DNA of 28,263 nt from Linderina pennispora (lineage: Eukaryota > Kickxellomycota > Kickxellomycetes > Kickxellales > Kickxellaceae): NCBI RefSeq assembly GCF_002104995.1, contig NW_024468379.1, positions 1 to 28,263 of the forward strand. The letters run 5' to 3'. A program made the translations under genes and the position numbers. Under the pieces are notes generated by a model that ran no database searches, had not been told where the DNA came from, and saw only the letters and a program-made list of their open reading frames with translations. Below are positions 1 through 8,926 of the stretch, in pieces. Numbering within the stretch: the stretch's first letter is position 1; the number at the start of each line of letters is the position of its first letter.

Positions 1-334
1 CTCAAGGCAGACGATGGGCTTGTGGCCAGTTTCGTCAACACCACCCTGAACGCCATTTCGCTTCAGTGCATTAGCATGGAATATCGCTGAGACACCCACG
101 AATGTGCCCGATCTCAAGAATACGCTTTGGCGCCGACCATACCCACTAGAAAGCTCTGAAGCATCCCTTGGTAATCCACGATGGAGAAAACATCAATCGA
201 TCTCTGGATATTTTCGAGAGAACGCGAACGCGCCGCACCGATTGCAGGAGGGATGGCGCCGAATTGCAGGTCCTTGTTCACTGAACCTTCTGCGCATAGA
301 GATACTTGAGCCTCTCAAATGAAAAGGACTCCAT
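1..334 (-). pseudogene. O-methyltransferase (CCoAOMT-like, family 3), 5' part, frame-disrupted, runs off left edge
   Basis: SAM-dependent O-methyltransferase remnant or error-damaged gene read leftwards. A possible start is the ATG at 332-334 (reading MESFSFERLKYLYAQKVQ, then a stop). The next frame, about 275 to 114, reads on through FGAIPPAIG, IQRSIDVFSIVDYQGM and LQSFLVGMVGAK. A third frame gives KRILEIG (127-107) and a fourth gives GTFVGVSAIFHANALKRN and HKPIVCLE to position 1. Joined in order these match the family pattern: the substrate-pocket helix 'QG..QSFLV', then SAM-binding motif I, canonically 'VLEIGTFTGYSA'. Three 1-nt indels are needed: one lost base near 275-283, an extra A near 126-128 and an extra G near 107-109. 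No nonsense codon is needed beyond those created by the shifts, so sequencing error is as likely as decay. The rest of the methyltransferase fold lies outside the window. The family assignment comes from motif recall, not a search. Confidence 0.6.
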
Positions 335-732
335 TTGCTCTCGAGTAGGTTCGCCAGAGGGGATAATGCTGGCGCTGATCCGTCCGGGTCATGGAGGGAA
401 CCTACTTTGGCTGGGACGTTAGGTCTGGCAACCGCAGAAGCATTGGAGCACAGGTATGTCAGTGGAAGCGGAGTTCGTCATCTTGACTTGCAGTGGAACA
501 GATAGGCAAATGGAAAAAGAGAAATACAATGATATTGAGAAGACAGATGTAAAGTATCCTGGGGCATAAAGGCCATCTTGGGGTTTATATTCAAAATTCT
601 TGGCTCTGTCTGTATCTATACTCTTTCCATGTAAGCCGTATGCACCGAACTATCGTGAGACTTACGCCCACTTGCCTCATATAGTGTATAATTGTATAAT
701 TAGAATGCGTCGGTTTCACAGGATCCATCAAT
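335..732. other. Spacer upstream of the methyltransferase
   Basis: The methyltransferase frame stays open to about 385 without another ATG, so the true start could lie slightly upstream of 334. Beyond that I see no gene; the sequence becomes AT-rich towards 540-720. The short ORFs on both strands here overlap each other and show no recognisable motif. Confidence 0.4.
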
Positions 733-1050
733 GCAAAACAACTTTTTTTGGGGGGTGGAGGGGCTATGTATTGTATATATATAGCCTGGTAGAGTGCGTA
801 AGGGAATTGGTTGCACTCCCTGAGACGGGCATATCTGCAATACACATGGCAAAAGCCACCTGTCTGAGTTAGCAAGAAATACGTAGAGGAGCAAAACTTT
901 TTTGAACGGAGGTATTACGCATTGTCTGTTAACGGCTGGTAGAGTGCGTAGGGAATTGTGTTGCACTTCTGAGGCGGGAGTGTCTGCTATACACATGCAA
1001 AGCCACCTGTCTGAGTGACTAAGAAATATGCAGACGAGCAAACAATGTAT
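733..1050. repeat. Two-copy imperfect tandem repeat, unit about 150 bp
   Basis: Copy 1 (about 733-890) and copy 2 (about 891-1037) share the order gcaaaac + T-run, then 'tggtagagtgcgta', 'gggaattg', 'ttgcact', 'acacatg', 'agccacctgtctgagt' and 'aagaaat'. A third copy begins at about 1038 (gcaaac) and fades. The copies differ by many substitutions and small indels, so the duplication is not recent. The predicted minus-strand peptide over this interval is internally repetitive only because the DNA is. No terminal inverted repeat or transposase was seen. Confidence 0.8.
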
Positions 1051-2140
1051 GTACCATTTGACGACGACCTGTGAGACTATACACACACCACAACACAAGA
1101 AACATCCAAGCACCCAAGCACCAGCTGCAAATTGCCACAGAATAGCATTTATTAGGTTCTGGCAACTTTACTATTTGTTTTCTTAAAGCAGAACTCCTAT
1201 GTTATGTTTCATATAATGCATAGCTTCATTTTGTTAAATGCTTACTGTGTTAGGAAAATGCTGATTGACGACTCACCAACTATGTGAGCCCCATTCACGC
1301 ATCCTCTTTCTTTTCTACTTTTTAATAAGCATAATGTGACACCCGAATTTCTTGACAAGTCACTATAGTATTGCTGGTATGAGTTTTATGAGGTCTGAGA
1401 GCTACTATCAGTAGGGAGGTGTGGGTGTTCGGTGATAATGCTGGAAATCAATGGCTGGAACCATGTACTGTCCCTATTTCTGAGCTTTCTGAGCAGACTC
1501 ACAGCGCTGAGGCAAGAGTTGAGTCAGTGTCTCAGTCATCACGCGTAATCATATGCTTCACGTGACGAAATTGTCCCATCATTGCGTTTTCAGATGCCCC
1601 AACCGCTGGCTGGTATAAATTGTGCACCGCTGCAGCACAGCTTGGAGGAACCTTAATCGACTGTTCTCATCAGGATTATGTTTACAGTTAATTTACAGTT
1701 CTTTGTTCATCGAACATAGACATTGGAACCACGCTGGAAGATGACCGACAGTGCGCCGTCCGTAAAGGGAGGTGTGGGTCCAGCGGTCATTCGTGGACGC
1801 TGCTGCTTTTTTCGACCCGTCGATGATCTTGCCTGCTCTGCGCCCCCTCGCTCGCTTTCTGCGGGTGTGGGTTTAAGAGTGCGAGCGGCGAGGATGGACG
1901 CACATTCTGACAGCTCCAATCCACAACACCACCAACCACCAACCACTCAACGAAACGAATACTAGAATAGCGGATGAGGCTAGTCTGCCTGCGACACTGG
2001 CGCCTATCTGCCAAGGTCAGTTGTGGTCGCCAATATCCAGACTACTGGTTTCTGGTGTATCTGGAACAGTGCTGGGATATATCAACGCCGTGTAGATACA
2101 AACCTGAGTCTAAGCAACCCTGTTGTTCTAATCCAAGTGA
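1051..2140. other. Intergenic region with a possible promoter
   Basis: No recognisable gene. A TATA-like 'ggtataaat' at about 1611-1619 faces rightwards towards the Argonaute remnant and may be its old promoter. Overlapping ORFs of 75-80 aa lie on both strands at 1707-2014; they have no motif and look accidental. Confidence 0.35.
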
Positions 2141-3478
2141 ATGGTATCTGTTGATGCCAAAACGGCAAGACACCTCGACACTACCATGGGAGATCAACTG
2201 TATATATACTCTGACATCCAGGACCGCCCAGCTCCCCTTTTCTCCTCAGCTACTTGTTTAGTTTGCCGCTCCCAAGAAACTGATCGCAGTCCGAGTCTAG
2301 AAGAATGGAAAGTGGATCCTCTGCCTATGCATGGCAGGTACATCAGTGCGGTGGTCGTAGCCATCGTTTTCGATAATAGGGATTTAATATCCTTTTCTGT
2401 TCCTTGGCATGTCAAGGGTTAGAAGGTGCAGTCTTGTTTTCTATATCGTCATGGTTATCGTTCCAAGCTCCTTTCATGCAATCACACTGACGGTATGTAA
2501 GTTTTAATGTTCAAGTGTGACCCCGTATTTGTGGCTTGCGATACTGCCATAGACATTGGCTACGGTATGTCGGCCTGTCACACCTACTTCCTCAGTATCC
2601 GTCCATGCTACAACAAGCCGTTTCTCAATATCAACACTGCAGCCATCGGGTTGCTCCGCCCCGGGCCGCTGCTAAAGGTAATCTTCGAGATACTGCATGT
2701 CTGCGATGCAGATGTGATGCGAAGTACCAGAATGCAGGGTTTAGATATTCGCATGGTTGGGCAGTTTGTCAAAGGTATCGAGTCTAATATCCGGCACAAA
2801 ACAGTCCGTAGCTCAACAGCGTTCACTGCGGCTGGAGTCACAGCACGGCCTCTGAGCTAAGAGATGTTCGAGTGAACTGACCCTGACCACATCGATCAAA
2901 CCAAGGCTATTACCATTGCCGAGTGCTACAAATTGCGCTACAACATCCGGCTCCAGTATCCGCTCCTGCCCGGGATACTATGCAGGAACGGGTCGATGTT
3001 CTCAATGGAGGTGTGTGAGATTGCCGAAAGACAGCGCTGCGGCATAGCACGCGCTTCTTCCCCATCAGTCACGACGGCGACCGCAGCGGCAACTGCATGC
3101 CCGGAATGTGCATTGATCATTCGGTCACCCTGCCAGGCATGGCCAACTTTTATTTGTACTTGCACGCAGCCTTGCGCGGGACGTCGCGCCCGACGCACCA
3201 CTATGTTTTGCATGATGACGCCCTGTTTTCCCAGGACCACCTGCAGCAGCCCACCTATCACCTCTGCTATACCTACACCCTGTGCACTCGCTCGGCATTG
3301 CTGGCTCCACCCGGCTTACTATGCACATCATGTAGCTGACCGCGCCCGCTGCCATTTCGTTGAATCAGGCATCGGCTTTGATGTTGTAATAAGGTCAGCA
3401 CACCGGCGAGGACCTAGCAAGGGGGCAATGATTATTCGTACGCATCGGCGGCTTGACAGTGCCATGTATTTTGTGTAG
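2141..3478 (+). pseudogene. Argonaute pseudogene (N, L1, partial PAZ fused to C-terminal PIWI)
   Basis: A relic of the slicer/guide-binding protein of RNA interference. In order: an N-domain-like piece at about 2350-2415 (VFDNRDLISFSVPW); the ArgoL1 linker at 2507-2860 (SIRPCYNKPFLNIN, matching the usual 'S.RP....LNIDVS', then KGIESNIRHKT); in the same frame a PAZ start at about 2900-3040 (ITIAECYKLRYNIRLQYP, MEVCEIAERQRC); then an abrupt switch to late PIWI (TRFFPISHDGDRSGNC, SRPTHHYVLHDD, LCYTYTLCTRS); after one more shift near 3310, YYAHHVADRARCHF; and a C-terminus AMYFV at 3478, typical of Argonautes. In-frame TAA (about 2858) and TGA (about 2876) interrupt the L1-PAZ stretch. Most of PAZ, all of MID and the first part of PIWI, including the catalytic Asp region, are missing. 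It converges on the CSC1 gene, 47 bp away. The domain order makes the identification firm; the 5' limit is uncertain. Confidence 0.88.
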
Positions 3479-3525
3479 TACCCATGCCTAACCATTTTCC
3501 TCATATCATATCCCAGCAGTATATA

Positions 3526-6306
3526 TTATTCCGACTCAGCTTGCTTCTTCATCGGTAACCAGAATGTAGGCAAGTTTCCAACTAAATACGGGTGCTCATA
3601 CGCTGCCAGTCCTTCGTCAAGGACACCCTCCAGTAGCGATATTGGCGACTGGCTAAAGTCAGTGTAAGCGTCTGGCTCGATCCGCGATGCCCGCTGGTCA
3701 CGGCCTAGCATTAGCTCAGCACGCATGCTGGCAGTATTGTTGCCACCGTTCTCCTGGAATGTCACACTGAATCTCGGCGACTGCACCAGCTCACCCGACA
3801 AGGATTCGTCTGAGCCTTGCTCAAGATCCTCGGTATTGATGCTGTAGCTGCGGTCAAGGTCGCGGAACACTGACGGCGTGCGCTGCGGGTTGACATAGAT
3901 CCAGCTATATATGATACCGGCGACTGTTTTCACGCGCCGCTTCATCGACTCCCATGCCCTGCTGACTGAGCCGCGCGACTCCTGGTCCAATGCATCCAAG
4001 GCAGCGCCAAATGGTGATGGAACATGTGGCCGTGGCAGTAGGTAGTCAGTCGAGGTTGCATGGCTCGTCTCCCCTGTATAGTTGACATTACTGTCAGTGC
4101 GAGACACACCCTCAGTCCGGGATTCAGCCAAATGAGGGGTCGACCCAAGGTGTCCTTCATCGTGCTGATTCCACAAATCAAGTGGCACGAACGAACCGTC
4201 AGCGTAAAACATCTTTGACACGAACGTGATCAGGTAGGCGTTGGCCCAAAGCACTGGGATCAGGAAGAGCACGTACCCGAATGAGACATTCAGCGCACAG
4301 AGCCCGATGATTAGCAGGTAGTAGTACCACATGCTGCCAATCAGCACCTTGAGGACTGGGATGATCATGGCGCCGGCAGTCTCAAACTGCCGCGCATACA
4401 CGTAGTATGCCAGATATTTTGTGACCAGGTACGCAATCGCATAGTACATGGCGGCCAGTACTAGGATAAACGGCGCCAGCGATGAGTAGGTTGCCAAGAT
4501 CACGAATATCAGCATGGGCTGCGGCAGAATAAATGACCAGTCAATGTAGTTGGGCCGTAGGGCATCTGCGAACTGGCGCGGCGTCCTGCATACTATGCGC
4601 CGGAACACGGCGAGCGATATGGACCCCAGCTGCAGCAGCTGCACAGGAAGATACCCCAGCCCATACAGGATGATGTAGTCCATAAAGAACGGCGCTGCCT
4701 TGGGTAGACTTCTAGCGAACATTTTGGGGATCTCGCTCGGATTCTCTATCCACTTGTCGTACTCGCGGAAGATAGTTTGCGATACCGAGATTGTGAGAAG
4801 GACGATCACCACCAGAAACAGGAAATAGCGCTGCAGAACCGACATCTGTATGGCAGACCGGCTCTGGGTTCCGGACAGCTCGGCTGCCCAGTTCAGGATA
4901 TACGGCACGCATGTGTTCATCAGAGACAAAACCAGCACTGGCGTATTGTATCTGAACAGGCTGCTCAACCACTTGTTCTTCTCCAGATCGGGCAGTGACG
5001 GGAAGTGGTCATTGAGTGATTTTGGCTCCATCATCTTTGACAGCAATGTGGCCATAGCAATCCAGTATGTCAACATCGTGATGTACCCGATCAGAGAGAA
5101 AGCCCCACGAATGAGCCGCGACCACAGCGTCATAGTCACATTCTCCCAGTGGATATCGCGGGCCTCGGGCGCCAGCTGCGCACGCAACTGGAATGGCTGC
5201 GAATACGAGAAGGTCTGCGCAGCCAAGTGTGCCGAGGCCGCATCACTAAACGTAACAAACCCGACTGTCGATCCGCGCTCGCTCTTGCCGTCATATGTGG
5301 CAAACCACTGCTGCCGCATATTCTGGATAACGCCGTCCACATGGTGAAACGGGCCCATCAGTTTCTGTATCCGCTGGATGCGGCCCTCCAGATCCCACTC
5401 GCGGAACCGCGGCAGCGACCATTCTCTAATCAGCTGTACTGCGTGCTCGCGCTCTGCTCCCTCATGCGATGTCATCAAGGCAAGCAGGTGCTCTCGGTCG
5501 TAGCCATCGGCCGGACACGGATTACCGAGCAGGACTGTGATCTGGTCCTCGATGAGATTCAGCAGCTGCGCTCGCTTGCGAACCAGCACGCCGACTCTTG
5601 CAATCCGAGGCACAATCTCGACCGAGACCACCTCGCCAAGATGGTTCTTCTCAAAGTGCTGCTTCAGGCCCTCCTCGGTCGCCAGCTCACTTGGGATTCC
5701 TGTGACCATGATAGAGCGAGCCGGCCGGGTATTGCGAACGCGCAAAAGGTAGTGCCACCGCAGAGATATTGCCTGGTACGCAAATCGCGTAAAGTAAAAG
5801 TACACCAGGGCTGTGAACACGTAGGCGAAAGCAAAATGCACGACTAATGGCTGCTCAGAGCCCAATGCAGCTGTGGTGACCGAGTCGTACAACGTCCACT
5901 TGGTACCATCCTTCTTGACGCCAGAGTGATTTGTTTCGTCGAATATGACCTTGAGCGGCACCAGAACCACCAGCCCAATGACTGCTGCCATCGTGCACAG
6001 CGCACTCAGCATCTTGAACAGTCGCAGCACAAGCAATGCGTCCAGCCCCACGCTGTACATGATGTCGTAGTCCTTCACATGGAGAACCATGGTCACCCAT
6101 CCCAGAAACGTCTTACCAACCCGTGCTGGTGCCGAGTACTGCAGCCGTGTGCGTGGTGCATACACAGAAGGCCAGCGAAACCGCAACAGGCAGAACGCCA
6201 GGAATGCTGTGCCGCCAATGCTCAATGCAATTGCTGTTTGCGTCAGCAGGTCACTGGCATGTGCTGGGTCGTAAATTGGCGGGTCTTTGTCGTCTGGAGA
6301 ATTCAT
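3526..6306 (-). CDS. CSC1/OSCA/TMEM63-type calcium-permeable cation channel
   Basis: A predicted 926-aa polytopic membrane protein of the family whose members are osmosensitive or mechanosensitive cation channels. N-terminal membrane segment at about residues 13-35 (TAIALSIGGTAFLAF), two more at about 95-180, then the cytosolic PHM7 domain starting at RSIMVTGIP, with GFVTFSDAASAHLA and the family hallmark PEARDIHWEN. The RSN1/DUF221 channel core follows, including FFMDYIILYG, YSSLAPFILVLAAMYY and the conserved KYLAYYVYARQFETAG. The hydrophilic tail of about 190 residues is Ser/Glu-rich and probably regulatory. The start at MNSPDDKD (ATG 6304-6306, A at -3) is preferred. The frame stays open to 6450, but that extension is not family-like and would come within 10 bp of the next gene. 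No intron or break is seen. Confidence 0.93.
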   Translation of the reverse strand: MNSPDDKDPPIYDPAHASDLLTQTAIALSIGGTAFLAFCLLRFRWPSVYAPRTRLQYSAPARVGKTFLGWVTMVLHVKDYDIMYSVGLDALLVLRLFKMLSALCTMAAVIGLVVLVPLKVIFDETNHSGVKKDGTKWTLYDSVTTAALGSEQPLVVHFAFAYVFTALVYFYFTRFAYQAISLRWHYLLRVRNTRPARSIMVTGIPSELATEEGLKQHFEKNHLGEVVSVEIVPRIARVGVLVRKRAQLLNLIEDQITVLLGNPCPADGYDREHLLALMTSHEGAEREHAVQLIREWSLPRFREWDLEGRIQRIQKLMGPFHHVDGVIQNMRQQWFATYDGKSERGSTVGFVTFSDAASAHLAAQTFSYSQPFQLRAQLAPEARDIHWENVTMTLWSRLIRGAFSLIGYITMLTYWIAMATLLSKMMEPKSLNDHFPSLPDLEKNKWLSSLFRYNTPVLVLSLMNTCVPYILNWAAELSGTQSRSAIQMSVLQRYFLFLVVIVLLTISVSQTIFREYDKWIENPSEIPKMFARSLPKAAPFFMDYIILYGLGYLPVQLLQLGSISLAVFRRIVCRTPRQFADALRPNYIDWSFILPQPMLIFVILATYSSLAPFILVLAAMYYAIAYLVTKYLAYYVYARQFETAGAMIIPVLKVLIGSMWYYYLLIIGLCALNVSFGYVLFLIPVLWANAYLITFVSKMFYADGSFVPLDLWNQHDEGHLGSTPHLAESRTEGVSRTDSNVNYTGETSHATSTDYLLPRPHVPSPFGAALDALDQESRGSVSRAWESMKRRVKTVAGIIYSWIYVNPQRTPSVFRDLDRSYSINTEDLEQGSDESLSGELVQSPRFSVTFQENGGNNTASMRAELMLGRDQRASRIEPDAYTDFSQSPISLLEGVLDEGLAAYEHPYLVGNLPTFWLPMKKQAESE

Positions 6307-6460
6307 AATTGCAATTGAACATAAAAGTAAAAAGAGCTGATAATAGTGTGGAGAAAAGAAAAGCGCTGCTGCGGGGGGAGCCGTCAACAGCGCTTGGAGC
6401 ACATGGCCATGCATTAATTTTCGGGTGGACTTCATACTGACGTCACACAAGCGTCTAGCC

Positions 6461-6604
6461 TTAGTGCCAGTCGCGACAATGGACGGATCGGTTAAATGAG
6501 GTGAAGAACACTAGCCCACAGCTCGGGCACGGGTACTGAGCGTTTCTGATGCAGAGTACCAGACCAGCAAGTTTGCTAGTGGCCGCATTAGCAGTAGCAG
6601 CCAT
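6461..6604 (-). CDS. Single C2H2 zinc-finger microprotein 1 (47 aa)
   Basis: A very small protein ending in one complete finger: C26-P-S-C29, 12 residues, H42, 4 residues, H47, with Phe four residues after the second Cys. The His is the last residue before the stop. The start at 6604 (MAATANAATS) has a near-ideal context (AACATGG). An upstream in-frame ATG at 6670 would give 69 aa, but it lies only about 20 bp from the TATA box at 6691-6700, too close for a normal 5' leader. The N-terminal ~20 residues are Ala-rich and featureless. It lies 154 bp upstream of the CSC1 start, on the same strand. Function unknown: a lone finger could bind nucleic acid weakly, RNA or protein. I do not recognise a named family. 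Confidence 0.55.
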   Translation of the reverse strand: MAATANAATSKLAGLVLCIRNAQYPCPSCGLVFFTSFNRSVHCRDWH

Positions 6605-6690
6605 GTTGATTCTTGGAAAACTTATGGAGGTGAATAGCTGGGGAGTTGCTGGAGAAGGCACCAGCTCCATGACCACTCTAGCTCGCCAGG

Positions 6691-6700
6691 TTTTATACTC
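6691..6700 (-). promoter_or_regulatory. TATA box of zinc-finger microprotein 1
   Basis: On the minus strand the sequence reads GAGTATAAAA. It lies about 87 bp upstream of the preferred ATG at 6604, which fits a TSS near 6665 and a leader of about 60 nt. Confidence 0.5.
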
Positions 6701-6916
6701 GGCCTGTCCGGTGATTTCAAGTAAACCACTCCCCTCTGTATTCCAGTCGTACTGCCATCAGCTTTCTGATAGCATCAACAGGTGCAGGCCGAAACCTTGT
6801 ATTTGTAAACATGCATGCCACGCCATTCCCGGTATAATGCGACACTGCGAGATGTGTCATTTCAAACTTTGAATAGCCAAATGTGCAAGCAACAGTAGAA
6901 CAAATAGATAGCCAAC

Positions 6917-7093
6917 TTAATTTATTAGAAACTTGACCTCCCGCACTTTTCCTGTCATATATCTACCGTACATATCATTGTGCTTGTCGTACTGTTCCTT
7001 AGTGGTGAATGTTCGCTCGCAGACTTGGCAATAGTGTTCACCGTCACACGCTACTGGACTGGGGTTGGGAGATGATACCTTGAAGCGGGACAT
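6917..7093 (-). CDS. Single zinc-finger-like microprotein 2 (58 aa, second His missing)
   Basis: ATG at 7091-7093, stop at 6917-6919. The peptide is MSRFKVSSPNPSP, a short linker, then YCQVCERTFTTKEQYDKHND and a basic tail ending KFLIN. C22-x2-C25-x12-H38 has exactly the spacing of the two neighbouring microproteins and the usual Phe at C+4, but no His follows 3-5 residues after H38 (the sequence is NDMYGR). Either the fourth zinc ligand is lost or another residue substitutes. 'tttttag' lies just before the ATG and could be a 3' splice site of a leader intron. This gene is below 60 aa and is easily missed by ORF callers. It sits 246 bp upstream of microprotein 1, same strand. Function unknown. 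Confidence 0.5.
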   Translation of the reverse strand: MSRFKVSSPNPSPVACDGEHYCQVCERTFTTKEQYDKHNDMYGRYMTGKVREVKFLIN

Positions 7094-8091
7094 TAGCTAA
7101 AAATGAGATACTGGGGATGGAAGTGGAAGAGAGTTTGTGGAAAGCAACACAAAAGTTGTAGATTGTATCTATTTCTTGCCGTGACTCGGTGTCTCTGTGC
7201 AACTATATTGCCAAGACATATCCCTAAAAATGCCTCCGCCGATGACAATAGCAGCCTCACATATCTATACTAACTACCTATGCTGCATTTCAACATGTAT
7301 TCGAATGGCAGAATAGCTGCCAGACATGCTACGGAAACTACACTGTGGTTCCAAATCCTTATGATCTTAGGAACCCATGGATCAAGACCTTTAGGCCACA
7401 ATGGCCGGCCATACTATTCTGGGCGACCGGCGCCACTACTTAGACGGGCACCTGCCCTTTCACCTGGCGATTCCTCCTTCCTTCTTTCATACAGCATATT
7501 TCATACGTTCAATATACGTCGTGGAAAGGTGCTTGGAGAGTAAACGTGTTCTAGACAGTTGCAGGGGCTGTCTATCTAAGTGTATCGTACCCGAGACACA
7601 ACATACACAATTGATATTGCTTTGTCATAACTCTCTTACTAATTGGAAAAGTCTAGTGCGAACTCTGTAGAACTAAAATACGGATTTTGATAGTGTAGAC
7701 TCGCCATTATGTGCTCTTATGAGTAAACCATTCTACTGCAGGCTGGTGATGCTTGCATGTGCGAAGCGATATAATGGAAGGCCGTCACCACCCAACTAGC
7801 ATCTTGTCATATGGAGCGCATCTTATTCCACACTGCCAGTTCCCCAGTAGGCTGCCAGATCAACAAAATGTGATACCAAGCACGAACGGCCGTTGCCTGA
7901 TTTCCTAATTCCGGGTCACATGGTATCCATGACCCCCAGTATTGACTCCTTTACGTATGGCACGGCTCCAAGTTGGTGTCATAAGAAACAAAAGATGGTT
8001 CTAGGACATTCTACTCAAAGTTGGCACATCCCAATGAATATGCGGATGCTGAATTTATTTTTTACGTTGGAAAGTACATCTTATTTTTCGG
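7094..8091. other. Spacer between zinc-finger microproteins 2 and 3
   Basis: About 1 kb with no gene I can support. The plus strand has overlapping open frames at about 7235-7430 (for example CQTCYGNYTVVPNPYDL in one frame and GHTILGDRRHYLDGHLPFH in the next), but no ATG-initiated ORF of good quality. These could be remains of an older gene or chance. Confidence 0.35.
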
Positions 8092-8277
8092 TTAGCTGGG
8101 TGGTTGCATGTACTTGTGCGAGATTGTCCAGTGCCAGTCCAAGTCTTCTTTCGCCTCATACTCACTGTGGCACTTTTTGCAGATGAACTTTTTTTTGGCA
8201 ACCACCTCCACCTCATTTTCGTGGTCGGCATCGTACTGGTTGGCCAAAACATCCGTCACGTTATTGCTAGCTGGCAT
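8092..8277 (-). CDS. Single C2H2 zinc-finger microprotein 3 (61 aa)
   Basis: The best supported of the three. ATG at 8275-8277 with A at -3, stop at 8092-8094. The N-terminal half is acidic and polar (MPASNNVTDVL, then DADHENEVEVV), followed by KKK and a full finger: F-I-C33-K-K-C36, 12 residues with Tyr at C+4 and Leu at C+10, H49, 4 residues, H54, then a short tail. The layout (short variable N-terminus, one C-terminal finger, x2-x12-x4 spacing) equals microprotein 1. A strong TATA box lies about 40 bp upstream. A 97-aa ORF on the opposite strand overlaps it but has no motif and weaker codon use. No nuclear localisation signal beyond the short Lys run. Role unknown. Confidence 0.65.
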   Translation of the reverse strand: MPASNNVTDVLANQYDADHENEVEVVAKKKFICKKCHSEYEAKEDLDWHWTISHKYMQPPS

Positions 8278-8313
8278 GATTTTTGCGAGCGATAAAACAG
8301 AAAGATATGTACC

Positions 8314-8324
8314 TTTTTATATAG
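8314..8324 (-). promoter_or_regulatory. TATA box of zinc-finger microprotein 3
   Basis: Reads CTATATAAAAA on the minus strand, about 37-47 bp upstream of the ATG at 8277. That predicts a very short 5' leader of about 10-20 nt. Confidence 0.6.
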
Positions 8325-8671
8325 TGTTGCAGCGGTGTGGTGTGAAAGAAGAAAAGAAAAAATGAGTAAAGCAGATGACAAGGAACGGCACAAAAAATGA
8401 ATTACTCAATTTATACTTTGGAGCGAATAGCTACCCCTTACTCCCGCTTTTCTCTCGCCAGGCCGGTGGCGGGAAAATTCATGACCTGATGTTTGCAATG
8501 AAGATCATGTCTGAACAATCAGCAGACATTGATGTGCCACTACGCCGCTTCTTTCGGCTCTGCCGGCGTCAAATGTGCCCGTTGCAGCTGCAGTAATTGG
8601 ACTGTGGGATTTTGACTATGGCAGCTGCGCCATTATTGCGTAGGTATGAGTTTATTCGTAGACTCGACTGA

Positions 8672-8926
8672 ATGGCCAGTGAGCCAGCTTCCGTGCCAGC
8701 AGAAATGTCTTGGCATGAATTGCTTTGGGCCATACCCGCGATACGACAGCTGCTACTTGCTGATATTTTGCTTAGGCAAAATGCTATGGCCGATGATCGA
8801 CGGTGGCGTCTTTTCATGATACTAAACAAAGCCGCCATAGTGAGGAGATGGAGTACAGACATGACCAACAACCAGGTTGATACTCAGAGGGCAAGAGGCA
8901 GCACACATTTTTGCTTAGCAGAATAG
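8672..8926 (+). CDS. Hypothetical small protein (84 aa), uncertain
   Basis: An ATG-initiated ORF starting MASEPASVPAEMSW. The middle is rich in hydrophobic and basic residues, possibly amphipathic helices (ELLWAIPAIRQLLLADILL, RRWRLFMILNKAAIVRRW), and the C-terminus is polar. No TATA box or obvious family. An ORF of similar length covers the opposite strand. I list it because its composition is protein-like; it may equally be chance. Confidence 0.25.
   Translation: MASEPASVPAEMSWHELLWAIPAIRQLLLADILLRQNAMADDRRWRLFMILNKAAIVRRWSTDMTNNQVDTQRARGSTHFCLAE

Noticed and set aside
1-90. Plus-strand frame ending SMEYR*, resembling the ADGG region of exosome subunit Rrp41
   Set aside because: The similarity stops at a TGA and nothing after it fits; the minus strand of the same bases gives a better and longer match to an O-methyltransferase.
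700-1113. 137-aa minus-strand ORF with internal repeats
   Set aside because: The repetition is explained by the DNA tandem repeat; no start context or family.
2933-3478. 181-aa plus-strand ORF taken as one protein
   Set aside because: Only its first and last parts are Argonaute-like; the middle is read out of frame across the PAZ-PIWI junction.
6307-6450. N-terminal extension of the CSC1 gene to 6450
   Set aside because: 48 extra residues unlike the family, a good start at 6306, and no room for the neighbouring gene's 3' end.
7893-8186. 97-aa plus-strand ORF overlapping zinc-finger microprotein 3
   Set aside because: No motif, and the opposite strand has a complete finger, a good start and a TATA box.
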